Source of the DNA: UBA2334 sp964396895
GTDB taxonomy: Bacteria > Pseudomonadota > Gammaproteobacteria > Burkholderiales > Burkholderiaceae_C
Assembly: GCA_964396895.1 (NCBI GenBank)
Contig: CAYNGJ010000012.1
Coordinates: forward strand, 60,528 to 124,527
Direction: 5' to 3'
DNA: 64,000 nt
The notes under the pieces are model-generated. The model had not been told where the DNA came from. It was given only the letters and a program-made list of their open reading frames with translations, and ran no database searches. Both the position numbers and the translations under genes were made by a program. Of the stretch, positions 1 through 8,699 are shown in pieces (positions within the stretch are counted from its first letter, which is position 1; each line of letters opens with the position of its first letter).

Positions 1-1672
1 CGCCCACCGCTGCGCCAACTTGTGACTCCCCTGATCGACTCCAGCCGTCGCGGGCGGCCACCGCAATGGCTCGGGATGCCGGGTGAAGTGATCCCGACGC
101 CAGCGCCGCCCCCATTGACAACGCCTGGGTCGGGGTCATGTCATGGCGAACTCGAATGTCGGTCAGCACCACCTTGTCATGGGTGAGCGTGCCGGTTTTG
201 TCAAACACCACGGTATCGATGTGCGCCAGACTCTCAAACGCCTGCAAACGCCGCACCAACACCCCTCGGCGTGCCATGGCACCGGCCGATGCCAGCATGG
301 CCGTGGGCGTGGCCAGCGACAAAGCACACGGGCAGGTCACGATCAGCACCGCTACCGCCACCGCCAACGCCCTGGCGGGGTCAATTTGCCACCAGTACCA
401 GCCCGCCAGACCCGCGGCCAGCAACACCATGACCAAGAACGGGGCGGCAATTCGGTCGGCCAGAATGGCCAACCGGGGTTTCTCGGTGGAGGCTTTCTCC
501 ATGAGGGCCACAATTTGGGCAAACCGGGTGTCTGCACCGAGCTTGTTCAAGCGGACCTCGGCAGGACCGGACAGGTTAAAACTGCCTGCAATCACTTCAT
601 CACCGACCTGGCGGGTCAGTGGGTGGGATTCACCGGTCAGCAAGGCCTCGTCCACTGTCGCGCTCGGGCTCAACAGCACGCCGTCACCCGGGAAGGCCTG
701 ACCCGCGTGAAGGCGCACCACATCGCCCAGCGCCAATCGACGCACCGACACCAACTCGAACTGGCCATTGGGTTGGCGGCGCTCGCACACCTCAGGCAAA
801 CGGTTCATCAGGTCGTCCAATGCGCCTGCTGTCCGGTCGCGCGCCTTGAACTCAAAATACCGCCCACCCATGAGGAAAAACACGAACATGGTGAGGGAGT
901 CAAACCACACCTCGTGTCCCCAAGGTCCTGTGGGGTCAAACGTGGCCAGTGAACTGACTGCAAACGTCACCAAAATGCCGATGGACACTGGGGTATCCAT
1001 GCCCACCCTGCCCCGCCGCAGGTCACGCCAGGCACTGGAAAAAAACGAACCACTGGCGAACAGCAGCACCGGCAGACTCAGCACCCAACTGGCCCACCGC
1101 AGCAAGTGCTCGATGTCAGGTGGAATGTCACCGGGTTCGGTGATGTAGGCAGGCCATGCATACATCATGACTTGCATCATGCAGATGCCCGCCACAAACA
1201 AGCGCCAAAGGACTTTGCGACCTTCCGACAGCCGGTTGGTGATGCTGAGGGCCTCGTGCATGGGCAACAGGCGGTAGCCCGTGTCGCCCACGGCCTGGGC
1301 GATGCGGGACACCTGCTGAACCGAAGGATCCCACTGCAGCGTGAGGCGACGGGTGGCCGCGTGCACCTGCGCCTTGAGCACACCTGGCAAGTCGGAAACA
1401 GCCTCTTCGACCGTGTCTGCACAGGCAGCGCAGTACATGCCTTGGACCATGAGCACGGATTCGGCCAGCCGCCGACCTTCGTGGTCAATGAAACGGGTGA
1501 ATGCCTGCTGTTCGACAGGGTCGTCGAGCACCAGGAAATCATCGGTCACGGTGAGGGGGCCTTGGGGCCGCTGGGGACGGTTTTGGGAGGAGGCCAAGGC
1601 AGGGGATTCCGGAAGTGAGCCCGCACCAGCCCACTCTGTCCCCGGGGGGGACGCAGTGACAGCTCGATTCAT
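1..1672 (-). CDS. ccoI: Heavy-metal translocating P1B-type ATPase, CcoI/FixI-like (3' end outside window)
   Basis: Membrane pump expected to move copper out of the cytoplasm, probably to supply cbb3-type cytochrome oxidase. About 557 codons are visible from the ATG at 1672; the rest runs off the left edge. In order the protein shows an N-terminal HMA domain with metal motif MYCAAC, the actuator-domain TGES motif, the membrane motif CPCALSLATP and the phosphorylation motif DKTGTLT. The CPCALSLATP form and the roughly 70-residue leader before the HMA domain suit CcoI better than a general CopA efflux pump. It is divergent from a universal stress protein gene and shares with it an FNR-type site. 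The cco/fix genes that would settle the name would lie beyond base 1, so CopA/CtpA remains possible. Confidence 0.82.
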   Translation of the reverse strand, partial: MNRAVTASPPGTEWAGAGSLPESPALASSQNRPQRPQGPLTVTDDFLVLDDPVEQQAFTRFIDHEGRRLAESVLMVQGMYCAACADTVEEAVSDLPGVLKAQVHAATRRLTLQWDPSVQQVSRIAQAVGDTGYRLLPMHEALSITNRLSEGRKVLWRLFVAGICMMQVMMYAWPAYITEPGDIPPDIEHLLRWASWVLSLPVLLFASGSFFSSAWRDLRRGRVGMDTPVSIGILVTFAVSSLATFDPTGPWGHEVWFDSLTMFVFFLMGGRYFEFKARDRTAGALDDLMNRLPEVCERRQPNGQFELVSVRRLALGDVVRLHAGQAFPGDGVLLSPSATVDEALLTGESHPLTRQVGDEVIAGSFNLSGPAEVRLNKLGADTRFAQIVALMEKASTEKPRLAILADRIAAPFLVMVLLAAGLAGWYWWQIDPARALAVAVAVLIVTCPCALSLATPTAMLASAGAMARRGVLVRRLQAFESLAHIDTVVFDKTGTLTHDKVVLTDIRVRHDMTPTQALSMGAALASGSLHPASRAIAVAARDGWSRSGESQVGAAVG

Positions 1673-1707
1673 ACGCGGGAGGATATGGCACACCATGCTC
1701 CAACCGC

Positions 1708-1721
1708 TTGACTTACATCAA
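1708..1721. promoter_or_regulatory. FNR/ANR-type binding site
   Basis: The 14-base sequence TTGACTTACATCAA differs at one position from the FNR consensus TTGAT-N4-ATCAA. It lies between the divergent CcoI-like ATPase and universal stress protein genes, about 36 bp upstream of the ATPase start. Both gene types are often activated by FNR-family regulators when oxygen is low. Binding is inferred. Confidence 0.6.
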
Positions 1722-1839
1722 CCGGTGCAGGCACATTGCGGGTAGCCTACAGCATGTGAGCAGGATTGCGAGGTCAGCCCCTACCAGGCGCTGGCGCCTG
1801 GTCATTCAGGGCACACCAACCAAAAATGGAGCAAACAGC

Positions 1840-2283
1840 ATGTACAAAAGAATTCTCGTGGCCACCGACGGCTCGGACCTGTCCACCAAAGCCGTGGAAC
1901 ACGGTCTTTATCTGGCCGACCTCACCGGTGCCGAACTGGTGGCCGTGAAGGTCGTCCCCCGCTATCCACAGACCTATTTCGAAGGCGGTGTGGCGCTGGC
2001 GGCAGATGAAATTGCCAAGATCGAAAAACAATGGAATGACGAGGCGTTGGAAGCTGTGAACGCCGTCAAGGCCAAGGGCCAGCTGCAAAGCGTCAAGGTG
2101 AAGGCCACCACTGTCAAGTCCGACCTGATTGCCGAGGCATTGATTGCCGCAGCCAAGCGCCACAAATGTGACCTGATCGTGATGGCGTCCCACGGGCGCC
2201 GTGGCCTCAAGCGCCTGTTGCTGGGCAGTGAAACACAGCAGGTGTTAACCCACTCGCACATCCCAGTGCTGGTTTTGAGGTAA
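1840..2283 (+). CDS. Universal stress protein (UspA family)
   Basis: Single-domain cytoplasmic Usp of 147 residues. It starts MYKRILVATDGS and ends with the nucleotide-binding signature GRRGLKRLLLGSETQQVL followed by HSHIPVLVLR, matching the ATP-binding G-2x-G-9x-G(S/T) pattern. The ATG at 1840 is preferred over the longer frame opening at 1708 because GGAG lies 8 bases upstream and the Usp fold begins immediately. The role is usually stress or hypoxia survival; ligand and partner cannot be told from sequence. It is transcribed away from the CcoI-like ATPase and shares the FNR-type site at 1708-1721. A strong terminator follows. Confidence 0.92.
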   Translation: MYKRILVATDGSDLSTKAVEHGLYLADLTGAELVAVKVVPRYPQTYFEGGVALAADEIAKIEKQWNDEALEAVNAVKAKGQLQSVKVKATTVKSDLIAEALIAAAKRHKCDLIVMASHGRRGLKRLLLGSETQQVLTHSHIPVLVLR

Positions 2284-2294
2284 TTTTGGCCTCT

Positions 2295-2315
2295 AACGCT
2301 TGACTGTCAAGCGTT
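2295..2315. repeat. Perfect inverted repeat, member of the local intergenic repeat family
   Basis: AACGCTTGAC and its exact complement flank one central T. It continues into AAGCTATAC and resembles other AT-rich intergenic elements in this window that carry CGCTT and GCTAT. It lies just before the usp terminator. Confidence 0.55.
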
Positions 2316-2325
2316 TTAAGCTATA

Positions 2326-2364
2326 CAAAAAAGCCCTGTGGTGCGAACCGCGGGGCTTTTTCTT
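2326..2364. terminator. Rho-independent terminator after usp
   Basis: A 10-bp stem (two G-T wobbles) at 2333-2356 with a GCGA tetraloop, preceded by an A tract and followed by TTTTTCTTT. The flanking A and T tracts allow it to work in both directions, between usp and the convergent matB gene. Confidence 0.88.
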
Positions 2365-2378
2365 TGGCGGCGGGATGG

Positions 2379-3950
2379 TCAGGTCGTGAACGCGGCTTTG
2401 TGCTGCTCACGCAGCAGGTTCTTCTGCACCTTGCCCATCGCGTTGCGGGGCAGTTCAGCGACCACGTAGCAACGTTTGGGCACCTTGAAATTGGCCAGTG
2501 TGGCTTTCAGGTGGGCCAGCACGGCTTCGGGCTCCAGCGCAGTGCCCGGGCGCGCAATGAGCACCGCCACACCCACCTCGCCGAAATCGGGGTGGGGGAC
2601 ACCCACCACCGCGCTTTCCGCCACACCGGGCATGTCGTTGAGAAAGCCCTCCACCTCGGCCGGGTAAACGTTGTAACCCCCGCTGATGATGAGGTCCTTG
2701 CTGCGACCGACAATGGTCACATAGCCTCGGGCGTCCACCTTGCCGACGTCGCCCGTCTTGAACCAGCCGTCGGGCGTGAACTCCTCGGCTGTTTTTTCCG
2801 GCATGTGCCAGTAACCCTTGAACACGTTGGGGCCCTTCACTTGTATGCCCCCGATGTCCCCGGTTTCCATGGGGGTGCCCCGGTCGTCCACCACCCGAAG
2901 TGAAACGCCTGGCAGCGGAAAACCCACCGTGCCACCGCTCCGCTGGGTCTGGGGCAGGCCATCGGCATCGGGGTATCGCGCATCGGGTGCAAAGGGGTTG
3001 GAGGTGAGCATGACGGTTTCGGACATGCCGTACCGCTCCAAAATGGTGTGGCCCGTGCGCTGCTGCCACTCCTTGAAAGTCTCCAACAGCAACGGGGCGG
3101 AACCGCTGATGAACAGGCGCATGTGACTGCACACGCCACTGTTAAGGCCGGGTTCGGCCAGCAAACGGGTGTAGAGGGTGGGCACGCCCATGAACACTGT
3201 GGCCTCGGGCAGGTAGCGAATCACGGTCTGCGGGTCGAACTTGTTGAGCCACACCATGCGACTGCCGTTGATCAGCGCCCCGTGGATGGCCACAAACAGG
3301 CCATGCACATGAAAAATGGGCAACGCGTGGATCAACACATCCCCACCCGCCTCCGGCGCGCGCCAGCCCCAGTAGGACTTCAGCACCAGCGCGTTGCTCA
3401 GCAGGTTGCCGTGGCTGAGCATGGCACCCTTGCTGCGTCCGGTGGTGCCACTGGTGTAAATGATGGTGGCCAAGTCATCTGCCGAGCGGGGCACCGGGGT
3501 GTGATCGGTGGAATGGTGGGACGCTCGCTCCAACAGGCTGCCTGTGCGGTCATCGCCCAGCGTGAACACGTGGCGCGTGCCCGCATTGAAGGCAATTTTG
3601 CTCAACCACCCAAAGTTGGCAGGCGTGCACACCACCACGGCGGGCTCGGCATTGCCCACAAAGTACGCCATTTCGGTCGACTGGTAGGCGGTATTCAGGG
3701 GCAGGTACACATGGCCTGCGCGCAACGTGGCCAGGTACAGCACCAGGGCCTCCACCGACTTCTCCACTTGCGCCGCAATCCGGCTGGCTGGGGGCAGGTC
3801 AAGTGACTGCAGCAGGTTGGCGACCATTGCACTGGCATGGTCCAGGTCGCGCCAGGAGTATTTCAGCCCCGTGTCCGTTTCAATGGCCAGGCTGTCCAAG
3901 TCGGTGGGAAATGTCGCACGCAAGGCGGTAAACAGGTTGGAGTCGGTCAT
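2379..3950 (-). CDS. matB: Malonyl-CoA synthetase (acyl-adenylate-forming enzyme)
   Basis: Predicted to convert malonate, CoA and ATP into malonyl-CoA through a malonyl-AMP intermediate, in the cytoplasm. The 523-residue protein has the length and motifs of MatB: the ATP-binding loop YTSGTTGRSKG near residues 165-175, YGMSET, GWFKTGDVG, and near the C-terminus PRNAMGKVQK with the adenylation lysine. It heads no visible matA (malonyl-CoA decarboxylase); instead an enoyl-CoA hydratase and a Bug-type receptor lie immediately upstream on the same strand, suggesting a malonate or dicarboxylate uptake and activation operon. Substrate is assigned by family resemblance; a methylmalonyl-CoA or other short-chain acyl-CoA ligase is the main alternative. 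Confidence 0.85.
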   Translation of the reverse strand: MTDSNLFTALRATFPTDLDSLAIETDTGLKYSWRDLDHASAMVANLLQSLDLPPASRIAAQVEKSVEALVLYLATLRAGHVYLPLNTAYQSTEMAYFVGNAEPAVVVCTPANFGWLSKIAFNAGTRHVFTLGDDRTGSLLERASHHSTDHTPVPRSADDLATIIYTSGTTGRSKGAMLSHGNLLSNALVLKSYWGWRAPEAGGDVLIHALPIFHVHGLFVAIHGALINGSRMVWLNKFDPQTVIRYLPEATVFMGVPTLYTRLLAEPGLNSGVCSHMRLFISGSAPLLLETFKEWQQRTGHTILERYGMSETVMLTSNPFAPDARYPDADGLPQTQRSGGTVGFPLPGVSLRVVDDRGTPMETGDIGGIQVKGPNVFKGYWHMPEKTAEEFTPDGWFKTGDVGKVDARGYVTIVGRSKDLIISGGYNVYPAEVEGFLNDMPGVAESAVVGVPHPDFGEVGVAVLIARPGTALEPEAVLAHLKATLANFKVPKRCYVVAELPRNAMGKVQKNLLREQHKAAFTT

Positions 3951-3965
3951 ACGGGGATGTGCAAT

Positions 3966-4745
3966 TCAAAAAACAGGTTGGCGTTTGCCCAAAAAAGCCC
4001 CAATGCCTTCACGGTGCTCTTCATGGTCGGCGTACGCATACGCACCCTCGACCAGTTTGGCCAGGTCGGTGGGCGCCTCGGCCAACACACGCAAGGTGTG
4101 CTTGTTCAAACGGGCGGCCCCGGGAGCCAGGGTCACGATGCGCTGTGCACTGCCCAGGGCCTTGAACATCACCTGAGCGTCGTCCACCACGCGGTTCAAA
4201 AACCCCCGCTCTTTCATCTCGGCCGCGGGCAGGATGGCCGCTTCCAACAGCATCTCCCTGGCCGTGGCCCCACCGAGTGCCTGCGCCACCAAATGCGCCT
4301 CGCGCGGCGCCATGGGAAAACCCAGCCGGGCAATGGGTGCGCCAAATCGGGCACTGACACCGGCCACCCGGATGTCGCAACAACTGGCCATTTCCACCCC
4401 GGCGCCCATGCAGTTGCCTTCAATGGCTGCCACCACAGGCACCGGGCAACGGCGCATGGCGTCGAGCCCGCCCCACACCTCGTTTTCGTGAAAATGGGCC
4501 AACCGCTCGGGGTCAAACCGAAAGTCGGGGTACTCGGAAATGTCCCCGCCAGCGCAAAAATGCCCCCCCTCGCCACTGACCACCACACACCGCAGCTCTG
4601 ACCGGGTAGCCAACGCGTCGAACACGGCCTTCAGTTCGCACCACATGCGACGCGACATGGCGTTGAACTTGCCAACGTTCGACACCCTGACCGCAGCCAA
4701 GTGGCCCAAGCGGTCCAAGTCTTCGCAGTGGATGTGTCCGCTCAT
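3966..4745 (-). CDS. Enoyl-CoA hydratase/isomerase family protein
   Basis: A 259-residue crotonase-fold protein acting on CoA thioesters. It carries the oxyanion-hole segments HFCAGGDISEY and AIEGNCMGAGVEMASCCD. The usual first catalytic glutamate region reads MGAGVEMA and the second FGAPIARLGFPMAP, so a lyase or isomerase reaction other than classical hydration is possible. It lies between matB (15 bases downstream) and the Bug receptor (6 bases upstream), so the three are almost certainly cotranscribed. The real substrate is not evident; the context suggests short acyl-CoA derivatives linked to malonate metabolism. Confidence 0.88.
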   Translation of the reverse strand: MSGHIHCEDLDRLGHLAAVRVSNVGKFNAMSRRMWCELKAVFDALATRSELRCVVVSGEGGHFCAGGDISEYPDFRFDPERLAHFHENEVWGGLDAMRRCPVPVVAAIEGNCMGAGVEMASCCDIRVAGVSARFGAPIARLGFPMAPREAHLVAQALGGATAREMLLEAAILPAAEMKERGFLNRVVDDAQVMFKALGSAQRIVTLAPGAARLNKHTLRVLAEAPTDLAKLVEGAYAYADHEEHREGIGAFLGKRQPVF

Positions 4746-4751
4746 GGGTAC

Positions 4752-5756
4752 TCAGTCCAGCTTGGCCCCGGACGCCTTGACCACAGCCGCCCACTTGCGC
4801 AGCTCAGACTTGATAAAAGCATCAAACTGCCCCCCCGTCAGGTTGGGGAATTCGGCACCCTGCCCCCGCCAGGTGGCCTTGGCTTCGTCGGTCTGGCAGG
4901 CACGGCGAATTTCTTCAATCGCGCGGGCCTGTGCCTCAGGCACAGTGCCACGCGGCGCCCACACGCCGTACCAGGTGGTCACGTTGTAGTCGGGCAACCC
5001 GAGTTCGGTGGAGCACGGCACATCGGGGAACGCCGGGTTGCGCTGTGCGCCCGACACCATCATGGCGCGTATGCGCCCACCCTTGATGTGAGCGGCCGAC
5101 GAGCCCAGGCCATCGAACATCATGTCCACATTGCCCGCCATCAGGTCCTGCAACGCCGGCCCCGCACCGCGGTAGGGGATGTGGGTGATGAAGGTGCTGG
5201 TTTGCAACTTGAACAGCTCACCCGCGAGGTGGTGCGAGGTACCACCACCGGCCGAACCGTAATTGAGCTTGCCCGGGTTCTTCTTGATCTGCTCCAAAAA
5301 GTGCTTGAAGTCAGGCGACTGGACATTTTTGGGGTTGACCACCAGCACTTGGGGTACGCTGGCCACCTGAATCAGCGGCACCAGGTCGCGCTCCAAATCG
5401 TAGTCGAGCTTGGGGTACATGGCCGGCGCAATGGTGTGGTGCACCGCGCCCATGAACAGGTTGTAGCCGTCGGGTTGCGCCCGAGACGCCACGCCAGCGC
5501 CCAAGGTACCGCCGGCACCGCCTCTGTTGTCAATGATGAGCTGCTTGCCCGTGTGTTTGGCAAACTGCGCAGCGATGGGGCGCGCAAACGCATCGGTTCC
5601 GCCCCCGGCGGGAAACGGCACCACCATGGTGACGGGTTTGGTCGGCCAGGTGGACTGGGCCAGCCCCGGCAGCGCATGGGCAGCGCCACCGGCGGCCAAG
5701 GCCTGCAATACGTTGCGTCGGGTGGCAAGAAAAGACAAGGGAAAATCCAAGGCCAT
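4752..5756 (-). CDS. Tripartite tricarboxylate transporter-type (Bug family) solute receptor
   Basis: Periplasmic solute-binding protein of 334 residues. The start at 5756 follows GGAG at a good distance; a longer frame upstream has no Bug features. The N-terminus has a twin-arginine-like signal (TRRNVLQ, then an Ala-rich core ending ALPGLAQS). The mature part shows family hallmarks WPTKPVTMVVPFPAGGGTD, IDNRGGAGG and YGSAGGGTSHH. Bug receptors bind carboxylates or amides and are often present without their membrane subunits, as here. Location directly upstream of the hydratase and matB suggests malonate or a related acid as ligand; this is inference. Confidence 0.9.
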   Translation of the reverse strand: MALDFPLSFLATRRNVLQALAAGGAAHALPGLAQSTWPTKPVTMVVPFPAGGGTDAFARPIAAQFAKHTGKQLIIDNRGGAGGTLGAGVASRAQPDGYNLFMGAVHHTIAPAMYPKLDYDLERDLVPLIQVASVPQVLVVNPKNVQSPDFKHFLEQIKKNPGKLNYGSAGGGTSHHLAGELFKLQTSTFITHIPYRGAGPALQDLMAGNVDMMFDGLGSSAAHIKGGRIRAMMVSGAQRNPAFPDVPCSTELGLPDYNVTTWYGVWAPRGTVPEAQARAIEEIRRACQTDEAKATWRGQGAEFPNLTGGQFDAFIKSELRKWAAVVKASGAKLD

Positions 5757-5805
5757 GGGGGGAGCTCCTGTGTGGCGGTGCAAGGTGGTCACCACCTTAG
5801 CGGCA

Positions 5806-6630
5806 TCACCGGGCGCTGACCACCGGGGTTTCCCGACTGCCCGCCCAGTGCCATAACCAGGCACCGCCCAACACCATGGGCACACACAGCCACTGCCCCA
5901 TGCTCATGCCCAGCGCCAACAGGCCCAGGTGCGCATCGGGCTCACGAAAATACTCAGCCACGAACCGAAACACACCGTACCCCACCACAAAGGCGGCCCC
6001 CACCTGCCCGGTTTTGTGCTCCCGCCGCGCGTACAGCCACAACAGCACAAACAGCAGCAGCCCTTCCAGCAAAAACTGGTACACCTGAGAGGGGTGACGC
6101 GGCAGGTCTCCGGCACCACGAAACACCATGCCCCAAGGCAATGTCGGATCGGCCACACGACCCCACAACTCGCCATTGATGAAATTGCCCACCCGACCGG
6201 CGGCCAGCCCCGTGGGCACACAGGGTGCGATCAAGTCCATGACCTGCAGAAACGGACGCTGACGGGTGCGGGCAAACCAGGCCATGGCCAACATGACCCC
6301 CAACAGTCCACCATGAAAACTCATGCCGCCCTGCCACACGGCAAACACCTCCAACGGGTGCGCCAGGTAGTAGGCGGGCTTGTAGAACAGGCAGTAACCC
6401 AAGCGTCCCCCCAACACCACACCCATCACCCCCAGGAAGAGGATGTCCTCCACATCCCGCCGCTGCCACACGCCCTGTTGGGTCAGACGATCAAACGGTG
6501 GGTGTTGCAGGCGGCGCTGGCCCAGCCACAGAAACAGGCCAAAGGCCACCAAGTAGGTAAGGCCATACCAATGAATGGCCAGGGGGCCGAGCTGCAGGGC
6601 AACGGGGTCAATTTGGGGATGCATCAACAT
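5806..6630 (-). CDS. lgt: Prolipoprotein diacylglyceryl transferase
   Basis: Inner-membrane enzyme that moves diacylglycerol from phosphatidylglycerol to the lipobox cysteine of prolipoproteins, the first step in lipoprotein maturation. The 274-residue product starts MLMHPQIDPVALQLG and shows seven hydrophobic segments and the Lgt signature GRVGNFINGELWGRV, plus the motif HPSQVYQFLLEG. ATG at 6630 is chosen because the upstream 24 codons of the open frame lack family similarity; ATG at 6624 is equally possible. It follows trmD by 61 bases on the same strand. Confidence 0.93.
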   Translation of the reverse strand: MLMHPQIDPVALQLGPLAIHWYGLTYLVAFGLFLWLGQRRLQHPPFDRLTQQGVWQRRDVEDILFLGVMGVVLGGRLGYCLFYKPAYYLAHPLEVFAVWQGGMSFHGGLLGVMLAMAWFARTRQRPFLQVMDLIAPCVPTGLAAGRVGNFINGELWGRVADPTLPWGMVFRGAGDLPRHPSQVYQFLLEGLLLFVLLWLYARREHKTGQVGAAFVVGYGVFRFVAEYFREPDAHLGLLALGMSMGQWLCVPMVLGGAWLWHWAGSRETPVVSAR

Positions 6631-6691
6631 GGCGGGGATTATGCCAGCCGTTCGGGTCAGTCCCCCAACACCCGACGAGGGACCACAGGCG

Positions 6692-7480
6692 TCAGCCGGC
6701 AACCCCGGCGGACGGACATGTGGCCAGAAACACCTCGTCTTTTTGGGTCAAAAAACCCTGCTCACGGGCTTGCTGCAACACGTCGGGTCGCCAGCGGGCG
6801 GTGGTTTTCAGGCTTTGCTCGCGGCGGAAGCGGGCTATGCGCTCGTGGTTACCCGACAGCAGCACCTCGGGCACCGGTAGCGCGCCGGAAGGCGCGACCC
6901 AGACCTCTGGGCGGGTGTAGTGGGGACAATCGAGCAGGCCGTCCAGCGCAGGGTTGAAGCTGTCCTGCTGGTGGCTGCCCTGATCATTCAACACGCCGGG
7001 CTGCAGGCGGGCCACCGCGTCCAGCAGCGCCATGGCCGCGATTTCCCCACCCGAGAGCACAAAATCACCCAAGCTGATCTGCTGGTCCACATGAGCGTCG
7101 ATGAAACGCTGGTCTATGCCTTCGTATCGACCGCACACCAGCACCGCGCCCGCGCTGTCGGACCACCCCTGCACACCCGCGTGGTCCAAGCGACGACCCA
7201 GCGGCGAAAACAGCACCACCGGCAGGTTTGGCACACCCTGGGCTTGGTGGGCAGCGCGCACCGCTGCCAGGCAACGCGCCAGGGGTTCGGCCATCATGAC
7301 CATGCCGGGGCCGCCGCCAAACGGGCGGTCATCCACACGCCGGTAGTTGCCCTCGGCAAAATCGCGCAGCTGCCACAGCACCACCTCCACCTGACCCGAC
7401 TCGTACGCACGGCGGTTGATGCCCTGCGTCAGCAGCGGGTCCATCAGCTCGGGGAACAGGGTGATGACGTCAAAGCGCAT
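6692..7480 (-). CDS. trmD: tRNA (guanine-37-N1)-methyltransferase
   Basis: SPOUT-fold enzyme that methylates G37 in tRNAs with a G36 to prevent +1 frameshifting, using S-adenosylmethionine as a dimer. The 262-residue protein has MRFDVITLFPEL at the start, the motif RPFGGGPGMVM, CGRYEGIDQRF and the trefoil-knot segment SLGDFVLSGGEIAAM. It is part of the rpsP-rimM-trmD cluster, but a repeat element of about 50 bp separates it from rimM, and the gene that normally follows, rplS, is not there: lgt comes next. Confidence 0.97.
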   Translation of the reverse strand: MRFDVITLFPELMDPLLTQGINRRAYESGQVEVVLWQLRDFAEGNYRRVDDRPFGGGPGMVMMAEPLARCLAAVRAAHQAQGVPNLPVVLFSPLGRRLDHAGVQGWSDSAGAVLVCGRYEGIDQRFIDAHVDQQISLGDFVLSGGEIAAMALLDAVARLQPGVLNDQGSHQQDSFNPALDGLLDCPHYTRPEVWVAPSGALPVPEVLLSGNHERIARFRREQSLKTTARWRPDVLQQAREQGFLTQKDEVFLATCPSAGVAG

Positions 7481-7493
7481 TGAAATAAATCAG

Positions 7494-7540
7494 AGCAAAC
7501 TATTTAATGAATAAAAGCGATACAACACATTTTTACTCAT
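7494..7540. repeat. AT-rich intergenic repeat, copy inside the rpsP-rimM-trmD cluster
   Basis: Begins AGCAAACTATT and continues with AT-rich sequence, AAGCGATA and TTTTTACT. It matches the element at 63810-63857 over nearly its whole length with few differences, and the rimM stop codon lies within its end. Confidence 0.7.
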
Positions 7541-8114
7541 AATCCTCTTGCCAATCTACGGTGATGAGGCCGGCGGTCTTGTCCACCTGGTCCACGTAAG
7601 CGTTCACGAAGGGAATGAGCCGCTCGGCGGGCTTGTCATCGCGCATGTACTCAATCACCAGCACCGAGGTGGGGCCTGTGGCCATGAGGTCACGCACCAC
7701 ACCCAGGTCAACCCCTTCCCGATTGACCACCTTCAGGCCCAGCAGGTCCACCCAATAATGCTCGTCTGGGTCGTTCGTCTGGGGAAATTCGCTGCGCGAC
7801 ATGAAAATGCGCGCACCCTTCAACCCCTCGGCGGCATTGCGGTCAGGGCTGGCGCTGCACAGGGCCACCAGGGTGTCGGCATGGGGCTTGATGTCGGTCA
7901 CGACCACCTGCACGGTGCCGCCAAACGCGGTGAAGCCCCGGTCAAACGGCGGCACGGGGGGCTGCAGGTACCACTGGGTGCTGGACAACAAGGCGTCGGC
8001 GCTGGCACTGTAGGCGTGCACCTTGACCCAGCCCTTGATGCCCCAGGCGTCACTGATGCGCCCCATTTCCACGGCGTCGGCGGGCAATTCAACGGGGGTC
8101 AGGGTGGTGCTCAT
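7533..8114 (-). CDS. rimM: Ribosome maturation factor RimM
   Basis: Binds ribosomal protein S19 and helps 16S rRNA processing and assembly of the 30S head. The 193-residue product has the N-terminal RimM beta barrel (EMGRISDAWGIKGWVKV) and the C-terminal PRC-barrel beginning DEHYWVDLLGLKVVN. Both lengths and motifs are normal. It lies 137 bases downstream of rpsP and upstream of trmD on the same strand. Confidence 0.96.
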   Translation of the reverse strand: MSTTLTPVELPADAVEMGRISDAWGIKGWVKVHAYSASADALLSSTQWYLQPPVPPFDRGFTAFGGTVQVVVTDIKPHADTLVALCSASPDRNAAEGLKGARIFMSRSEFPQTNDPDEHYWVDLLGLKVVNREGVDLGVVRDLMATGPTSVLVIEYMRDDKPAERLIPFVNAYVDQVDKTAGLITVDWQEDYE

Positions 8115-8251
8115 GGGAGAAAGAAAGCTGAAGGGAATGAAAAAAGGCGATGTGTTCAGCGGTCATGGACCACCGGACACATCGCCTTGCAGGCTGGGTT
8201 GCGCGTTGCCACGTCAACCACCGGGGTTGCACAAGGCAACCCCAACGGACA

Positions 8252-8506
8252 TCAGGCTGCGGCCTTGGGCGTGTGGGATTTGACCAAACGCTCCACGGTG
8301 GGCGAAGGCTGTGCACCCACGCCTGTCCAGTAGGTCAGGCGGTCGGTGGCCACGCGCAACACTTCTTCGCCACCTTTGGCCATGGGGTTGTAAAAACCGA
8401 TGCGCTCGATGAAGCGGCCATCGCGGCGGTCGCGCTTGTCGGCAACGACGATGCTGTAGAACGGACGGGCTTTGGCGCCGCCGCGGGAGAGTCGAATGAC
8501 GACCAT
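8252..8506 (-). CDS. rpsP: 30S ribosomal protein S16
   Basis: An 84-residue small-subunit protein with the S16 signature MVVIRLSRGGAKARPFYSIV at the N-terminus and ERIGFYNPMA in the middle. ATG at 8506 is preceded by AAGGA; the longer open frame upstream is not supported. It is the first gene of the rpsP-rimM-trmD cluster and is divergent from the GNAT gene. Confidence 0.97.
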   Translation of the reverse strand: MVVIRLSRGGAKARPFYSIVVADKRDRRDGRFIERIGFYNPMAKGGEEVLRVATDRLTYWTGVGAQPSPTVERLVKSHTPKAAA

Positions 8507-8699
8507 GATGAATCCTTCGGGTGGAGGGGGCTGACCATACAATGGACCCCACAGTGGTTTTCGCTGTTCGTTTGAGACACCGACTGACCACCCGGTCAGC
8601 GAAACGCAGCAAAGCCCAAGATTATAACGGGCTGCGGTCGCCATTTTCACCAACCCCTTTCCGGCAATGGCGCACGTGCGCTGTTCTTTGTACTTTTTC

